DNA from: Halieaceae bacterium
GTDB lineage: Bacteria; Pseudomonadota; Gammaproteobacteria; Pseudomonadales; Halieaceae
Length of the DNA: 9,093 nt
Direction: 5' to 3'
Assembly: GCA_018666295.1 (NCBI GenBank)
Contig: JABIZW010000141.1
Coordinates: 1-9,093, forward strand
Part shown: piece after piece, positions 6,229-9,093 of the stretch
How the letters are laid out: each line of letters opens with the position of its first letter
Position numbering within the stretch: the first letter of the stretch is position 1
The notes under the pieces: generated by a model
What the model saw: the letters and a program-made list of their open reading frames with translations, nothing else
What the model was told of the DNA's origin: nothing
Databases searched by the model: none
Position numbers and translations under genes: made by a program

Positions 6229-7146
6229 GTGAGTGAGCCGCTCATTTGTCTCATGGGGCCAACTGCGGCCGGAAAGACAGACACCGCAATCGCCCTGGCT
6301 GAAACCTTTAACGCGGAGCTTATCAGTGTCGATTCAGCCTTGGTTTATCGCGGCTTGACGATTGGCGCAGCTCAAGTGAGCTACCCTCATCATTTAGTAG
6401 ATATAAGAGATCCTGCCGACATTTACACGGCGGCCGACTTCGTTTCCGACGCTATTGAGGCTGCCCAAGAGGCACGATCGCGCGGAAAACGAACAATTTT
6501 GGTCGGTGGGACCATGATGTATTTTAAAGCGCTAATCGAAGGTCTCGCGGATATGCCTGCCTCGGATCCCGCGCTTCGCGCCGAGATAGAAGCCGATGCG
6601 GCCGCGCGTGGTTGGCCCGCGTTGCACCGAGAGCTCGAACTGATTGATCCTGCCGCCGCAGCACAATTGCACCCGAACCACAGCCAGCGTATTGCGCGCG
6701 CACTTGAGGTTTTTCGGCTCAGTGGTGTGCCTATGAGTCAGTGGCGAGCGGCGTCAAAGCAGTCAAAAAAAGAGGCAATCTGTGTGGCTCTGATGCCTGC
6801 CGAGCGTAAGACACTGCATGACCGAATTGAGTCTCGCTTTGACACGATGCTGGCGCAAGGTTTTGTTGATGAGGTAGCGGCGTTGTATCGCAGAGGCGAC
6901 TTGCATGTTGATCTTCCTGCCATTCGCGCTGTTGGGTATCGCCAGATTTGGTCACATTTGTCGGGGGAGTGTTCGCTGGCTGAGGCGCGCGATAAAGGCA
7001 TTGCTGCAACGAGGCAGCTCGCAAAGCGGCAAATAACCTGGCTTAGGAGTTGGACTGGTCTAAACTGGATAGACAGTGGGGCAGAAAATACGCAAGAACA
7101 GGTCAAATTTAAAGTGAGGAACTACCTAGCACCGCCACTGTCGTAG
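6229..7146 (+). CDS. miaA: tRNA dimethylallyltransferase MiaA
   Basis: MiaA transfers dimethylallyl from DMAPP to the N6 of A37 in tRNAs reading UNN codons, the first step toward ms2i6A. From GTG 6229 the protein is 305 aa. Seen: P-loop GPTAAGKT at 10-17, DSALVYRG at 35-42 with the catalytic-type Asp35, HHLVDIRDP at 54-62, VGGTMMYFKAL at 92-102, HPN at 148-150 with QRIARALEV at 153-161, DLPAIRAVGYRQIW at 228-241, and ATRQLAKRQITWLR at 260-273. Start choice: GTG 6229 gives V(M)SEPLICLMGPT, close to the short family N-terminus; GTG 6217 and ATG 6193 (317 aa, overlapping mutL by 35 bp) are open alternatives, and none has a strong ribosome-binding site. One oddity: between Gly46 and Pro53 only six residues stand where E. 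coli has twelve, so the usual GTAKP segment is not recognisable. Two adjacent TAG stops end the gene. Confidence 0.96.
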   Translation: MSEPLICLMGPTAAGKTDTAIALAETFNAELISVDSALVYRGLTIGAAQVSYPHHLVDIRDPADIYTAADFVSDAIEAAQEARSRGKRTILVGGTMMYFKALIEGLADMPASDPALRAEIEADAAARGWPALHRELELIDPAAAAQLHPNHSQRIARALEVFRLSGVPMSQWRAASKQSKKEAICVALMPAERKTLHDRIESRFDTMLAQGFVDEVAALYRRGDLHVDLPAIRAVGYRQIWSHLSGECSLAEARDKGIAATRQLAKRQITWLRSWTGLNWIDSGAENTQEQVKFKVRNYLAPPLS

Positions 7147-7159
7147 TAGACTATGCACC

Positions 7160-7172
7160 CCCCATTTTGGGG
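7160..7172 (+). promoter_or_regulatory. Hairpin 1 in hfq leader
   Basis: CCCC (7160-7163), a five-base ATTTT loop and GGGG (7169-7172) form a 4-bp all-GC stem just after the miaA stop. The C-run is six long (7158-7163) and could also pair with GGG at 7177-7179. No T-run follows, so it is not a normal intrinsic terminator. Confidence 0.4.
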
Positions 7173-7177
7173 ATTTG

Positions 7178-7199
7178 GGTCGCCTCGTTTTTTGCGACC
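7178..7199 (+). promoter_or_regulatory. Hairpin 2 with U6 loop in hfq leader
   Basis: GGTCGC (7178-7183) and GCGACC (7194-7199) form a perfect 6-bp stem closing the loop CTCGTTTTTT. It ends 11 bases before the hfq ribosome-binding site AAGGAG (7211-7216). The T-run is in the loop, not after the stem, so this is not a terminator. A U-rich loop is the kind of site the proximal face of Hfq binds, and E. coli Hfq represses its own mRNA through its 5' UTR; autoregulation here is inference. Confidence 0.5.
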
Positions 7200-7221
7200 G
7201 CCAACTTTCTAAGGAGATCAC

Positions 7222-7467
7222 ATGTCAAAAGGGCAAACGCTACAAGACCCTTACCTCAACGCACTCAGAAAAGAGCGTGTTCAGGTGTCAATATACCTCG
7301 TCAATGGCATCAAACTTCAGGGCCAAATTGAGTCGTTCGATCAATTCGTTGTGCTACTGAAAAACACGGTGTCGCAGATGGTTTACAAGCACGCGATTTC
7401 GACCGTCGTGCCTGCGCGGAATGTCCGAATTCCGATTGAGCCGAGTGAGGAAGAAGCTGCTGCATAA
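7222..7467 (+). CDS. hfq: RNA chaperone Hfq
   Basis: Hfq is the hexameric Sm-like protein that pairs small RNAs with mRNAs and affects their translation and decay. The 81-aa protein is nearly identical to E. coli Hfq over residues 2-65. The proximal-face and pore residues are present: Gln8 and Asp9 in LQDPYLN, Gln41 and Phe42 in FDQFV, and Lys56-His57 in VYKHAIS. The distal-face YLVNGIKL is also present. The rim patch is RKER (16-19), where E. coli has RRER. After VVPARNVRIP the C-terminal tail is only about 14 residues and ends acidic (EPSEEEAAA), far shorter than the E. coli 102-aa form and similar in size to Pseudomonas Hfq. The ATG has a strong ribosome-binding site, AAGGAG, five bases upstream. 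It follows miaA across a 75-bp structured leader and precedes hflX by 44 bp. Confidence 0.99.
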   Translation: MSKGQTLQDPYLNALRKERVQVSIYLVNGIKLQGQIESFDQFVVLLKNTVSQMVYKHAISTVVPARNVRIPIEPSEEEAAA

Positions 7468-7511
7468 GAGTAGCTGCCAGCTCCCCGGCCTAGACCGCGT
7501 AGATAATCATT

Positions 7512-8774
7512 ATGTTTTTTGATCTCCACGACGGTGGTGAGCGCACTGTACTCGTCCAAATTGCAATCGATGGTGGAAGACATGAACCCGATCTGGGTGA
7601 GTTTATTGAGCTCGTGCGCTCCGCTGGTGGCGACCCAACCTCAATCATTAGAGGCTCGCGACGAGTACCCATGGCCAAATACTTTATTGGCCAAGGCAAG
7701 CTTGATGAGATCAAGGAAGAGGTCGACCGCGTTGAAGCCGACTTGGTCGTATTCAATCATGTGCTTTCACCCAGCCAGGAGCGGAACCTCGAAGCCTTTC
7801 TCTGTTGCCGTGTGATCGCGCGTACAGGATTGATTCTGGATATTTTTGCGCAGCGGGCGCGAACGCATGAAGGCAAGCTGCAAGTTGAGCTGGCACAACT
7901 TAAACACATCAGCACGCGGTTGATCCGTGGCTGGACACACCTTGAGCGGCAAAAAGGTGGTATCGGTTTGCGCGGCCCGGGTGAGACGCAGTTAGAAACT
8001 GACCGAAGACTACTTCGCGAGCGTGTCAGCACGATAGAATCTCGTCTCGACAAAGTGCGCCAGCAACGCGCACAAAATCGGCGGGCACGTCAGCGGGCAG
8101 AGGTCCCGCTGGTCTCGCTGGTGGGTTACACCAATGCGGGTAAGTCGACCTTGTTTAATACCTGGTCTGAATCGATCGTTTATACGGCGGATCAGTTGTT
8201 CGCAACGCTAGACCCGACGCTTGCACGCGTCGAAATAGACGGTCTGGGTGAGGTTGTTATTGCCGATACGGTCGGTTTTATCGCAGACCTACCGCACACG
8301 CTTGTGCAGGCGTTTCGTGCAACGCTTGAGGAGACGCTCAATGCGTCGCTGCTGATTCACGTCATTGATGTGGCCGCGGACGATCGTGAGTTTTTAAAGT
8401 CGGAGGTGGAGTCTGTGCTCGAGGAAATCGGCGCAGGTGATATCCCTCAGCTTTTGGTCTACAACAAAATCGATCTTCTCGAACGCGAACCAAGAATGAC
8501 TCGGGACAGCGACGGGCGTCCCGACACGGTCTCCGTCTCGGCTAAATCCGGTGCTGGACTGGATCTGCTTAGAATGGCGATTGGCGAGCGTCTTGCGGGT
8601 AGTTTTTTCAATGCCTGTATCGAGTTGACGCCCGCGCAGGGGAAGCTCCGCGCTGCGCTTTATGAGCTGGGGGCAGTGAAGTCGGAGGAGTGGCTTGAGG
8701 CGGGTGGCAGTGCATTAAACGTCCATTTGCCAGAGGCGGATTGGACGCGGTTGAAGACTAGGTACAGTTTTTGA
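7512..8774 (+). CDS. hflX: Ribosome-associated GTPase HflX
   Basis: HflX is a GTPase of the OBG-HflX superfamily that binds the 50S subunit and splits stalled or stress-damaged 70S ribosomes. The protein is 420 aa (E. coli 426) and collinear with the family. The N-terminal nucleotide-binding-like domain includes KYFIGQGK at 56-63 and the LSPSQERNLE segment at 85-94. The family signatures TGLILDIFAQRARTHEGK (105-122) and GLRGPGETQLETDRR (152-166) follow, then a helical hairpin. The G domain has G1 GYTNAGKS at 205-212, G2-region FATLDPT at 230-236, G3 DTVG at 252-255, G4 NKID at 318-321 and G5-like SAKSG at 343-347. The N-terminus MFFDLHDGGE matches family starts, but no Shine-Dalgarno sequence precedes the ATG. 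GATAAT at 7502-7507 lies four bases upstream and could be a -10, though no -35 is visible. I see no terminator after hfq, so read-through from hfq is also likely. Confidence 0.98.
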   Translation: MFFDLHDGGERTVLVQIAIDGGRHEPDLGEFIELVRSAGGDPTSIIRGSRRVPMAKYFIGQGKLDEIKEEVDRVEADLVVFNHVLSPSQERNLEAFLCCRVIARTGLILDIFAQRARTHEGKLQVELAQLKHISTRLIRGWTHLERQKGGIGLRGPGETQLETDRRLLRERVSTIESRLDKVRQQRAQNRRARQRAEVPLVSLVGYTNAGKSTLFNTWSESIVYTADQLFATLDPTLARVEIDGLGEVVIADTVGFIADLPHTLVQAFRATLEETLNASLLIHVIDVAADDREFLKSEVESVLEEIGAGDIPQLLVYNKIDLLEREPRMTRDSDGRPDTVSVSAKSGAGLDLLRMAIGERLAGSFFNACIELTPAQGKLRAALYELGAVKSEEWLEAGGSALNVHLPEADWTRLKTRYSF

Positions 8775-8815
8775 CGTTATCGCGTCGATGATACCCCCTT
8801 ATCACCACAGGTTTT

Positions 8816-8823
8816 GTTAGACT
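8816..8823 (+). promoter_or_regulatory. Possible extended -10 upstream of hflK
   Basis: TGT-TAGACT in the 77-bp gap after hflX could act as an extended -10 (TGn plus four of six matches to TATAAT). No -35 is recognisable. Its TAGACTAT octamer also occurs in the hfq leader at 7147-7154. I see no strong terminator hairpin in 8775-8851; only 4-bp stems can form near 8773-8786. Weak evidence. Confidence 0.25.
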
Positions 8824-8851
8824 ATCGTCACTATTCATCGAGGAATAAGAT

Positions 8852-9093
8852 ATGTCATGGAACGAGCCCAATGGCGGCAATGGCCCGCGCGATCCCTGGG
8901 GTGGCAAGGATCAGGGTCCTCCGGATCTTGATGAGGCCCTCCGTAAACTGCAAGCGCAGCTGAACGGCTTTTTTGGCCGAGGGTCCGGTGGTTCGGGTGG
9001 TGGCAGCCGCAAGGGCATGGGCGGTCTCGTCGGCATCGTAGCGATTGTTGCCCTCACAATTTGGGGGCTGTTAGGTCTCACTCAGATTGGCGA
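8852..9093 (+). CDS. hflK: FtsH protease modulator HflK (partial, N-terminal 80 residues)
   Basis: HflK pairs with HflC to form a membrane-anchored SPFH-family cage around the FtsH protease and limits its action on membrane and cytoplasmic substrates. Only 80 codons plus two bases are in the window. The opening MSWNEPNGG...DPWGG and the segment KDQGPPDLDEALRKLQAQL (19-37) match the N-terminal signature of the family (E. coli has RDQGPPDLDDIFRKL). A Gly/Ser-rich, flexible stretch follows at 42-58, then one hydrophobic membrane segment at about 59-77 (GLVGIVAIVALTIWGLLGL). The SPFH domain lies past the right edge. The ATG has ribosome-binding site GAGGA (8840-8844) seven bases upstream. Placement directly after hflX is the standard hflX-hflK-hflC order, so hflC is expected next. 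Confidence 0.96.
   Translation, partial: MSWNEPNGGNGPRDPWGGKDQGPPDLDEALRKLQAQLNGFFGRGSGGSGGGSRKGMGGLVGIVAIVALTIWGLLGLTQIG

Noticed and set aside
7160..7199. Intrinsic terminator between miaA and hfq
   Set aside because: The T-run is inside the loop of the second hairpin and no T-run follows either stem.
1..9093. Mobile element, defence island, CRISPR array or new multi-gene system
   Set aside because: Every long stretch is filled by a conserved core gene in the standard gammaproteobacterial order; no transposase, inverted repeats, direct repeats or foreign-looking genes are visible.

Overview
The window is a conserved chromosomal housekeeping block from a gammaproteobacterium. The gene order rsgA / orn / queG / tsaE-amiB-mutL-miaA-hfq-hflX-hflK follows the classic gammaproteobacterial 'amiB-mutL-miaA-hfq superoperon'. 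Several details point away from the Enterobacteriaceae: AmiB carries a C-terminal LysM domain, MutL has the endonuclease-type C-terminus of bacteria that lack MutH, and Hfq is short (81 aa). These fit a Pseudomonas-like or marine (Cellvibrionales/Halieaceae-like) lineage. The genus cannot be fixed from this sequence alone.

Layout: positions 1-844 hold rsgA on the minus strand, cut by the window edge just before its zinc-knuckle domain. A 67-bp divergent gap leads to orn on the plus strand. orn and queG (minus strand) converge and share four bases at their stop codons. queG and tsaE then diverge over about 46 bp, with no nnr (yjeF) gene between them. From tsaE onward everything is on the plus strand and tightly packed: tsaE/amiB overlap by 11 bp, amiB/mutL by 4 bp (ATGA), and mutL/miaA abut or overlap. 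A structured 75-bp gap precedes hfq, hfq and hflX are 44 bp apart, and a 77-bp gap precedes hflK, which runs off the right edge.

Functionally the block covers ribosome assembly (RsgA), the end step of RNA decay and cyclic-di-GMP breakdown (Orn), three tRNA modification steps (QueG queuosine, TsaE t6A37, MiaA i6A37), daughter-cell separation (AmiB), mismatch repair (MutL), sRNA regulation (Hfq), ribosome rescue (HflX) and regulation of the FtsH membrane protease (HflK).

I see no mobile element, CRISPR array, RNA gene or new multi-gene system. The signals most worth checking are small: identical GGTACACT-N6-ATG arrangements at rsgA and tsaE (with a weaker copy at queG) that predict leaderless mRNAs; a six-residue shortening near the active site of MiaA; an Ala in the MutL endonuclease signature; and two hairpins, one with a U6 loop, in the hfq leader. 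The only stretches without genes are these short intergenic gaps.
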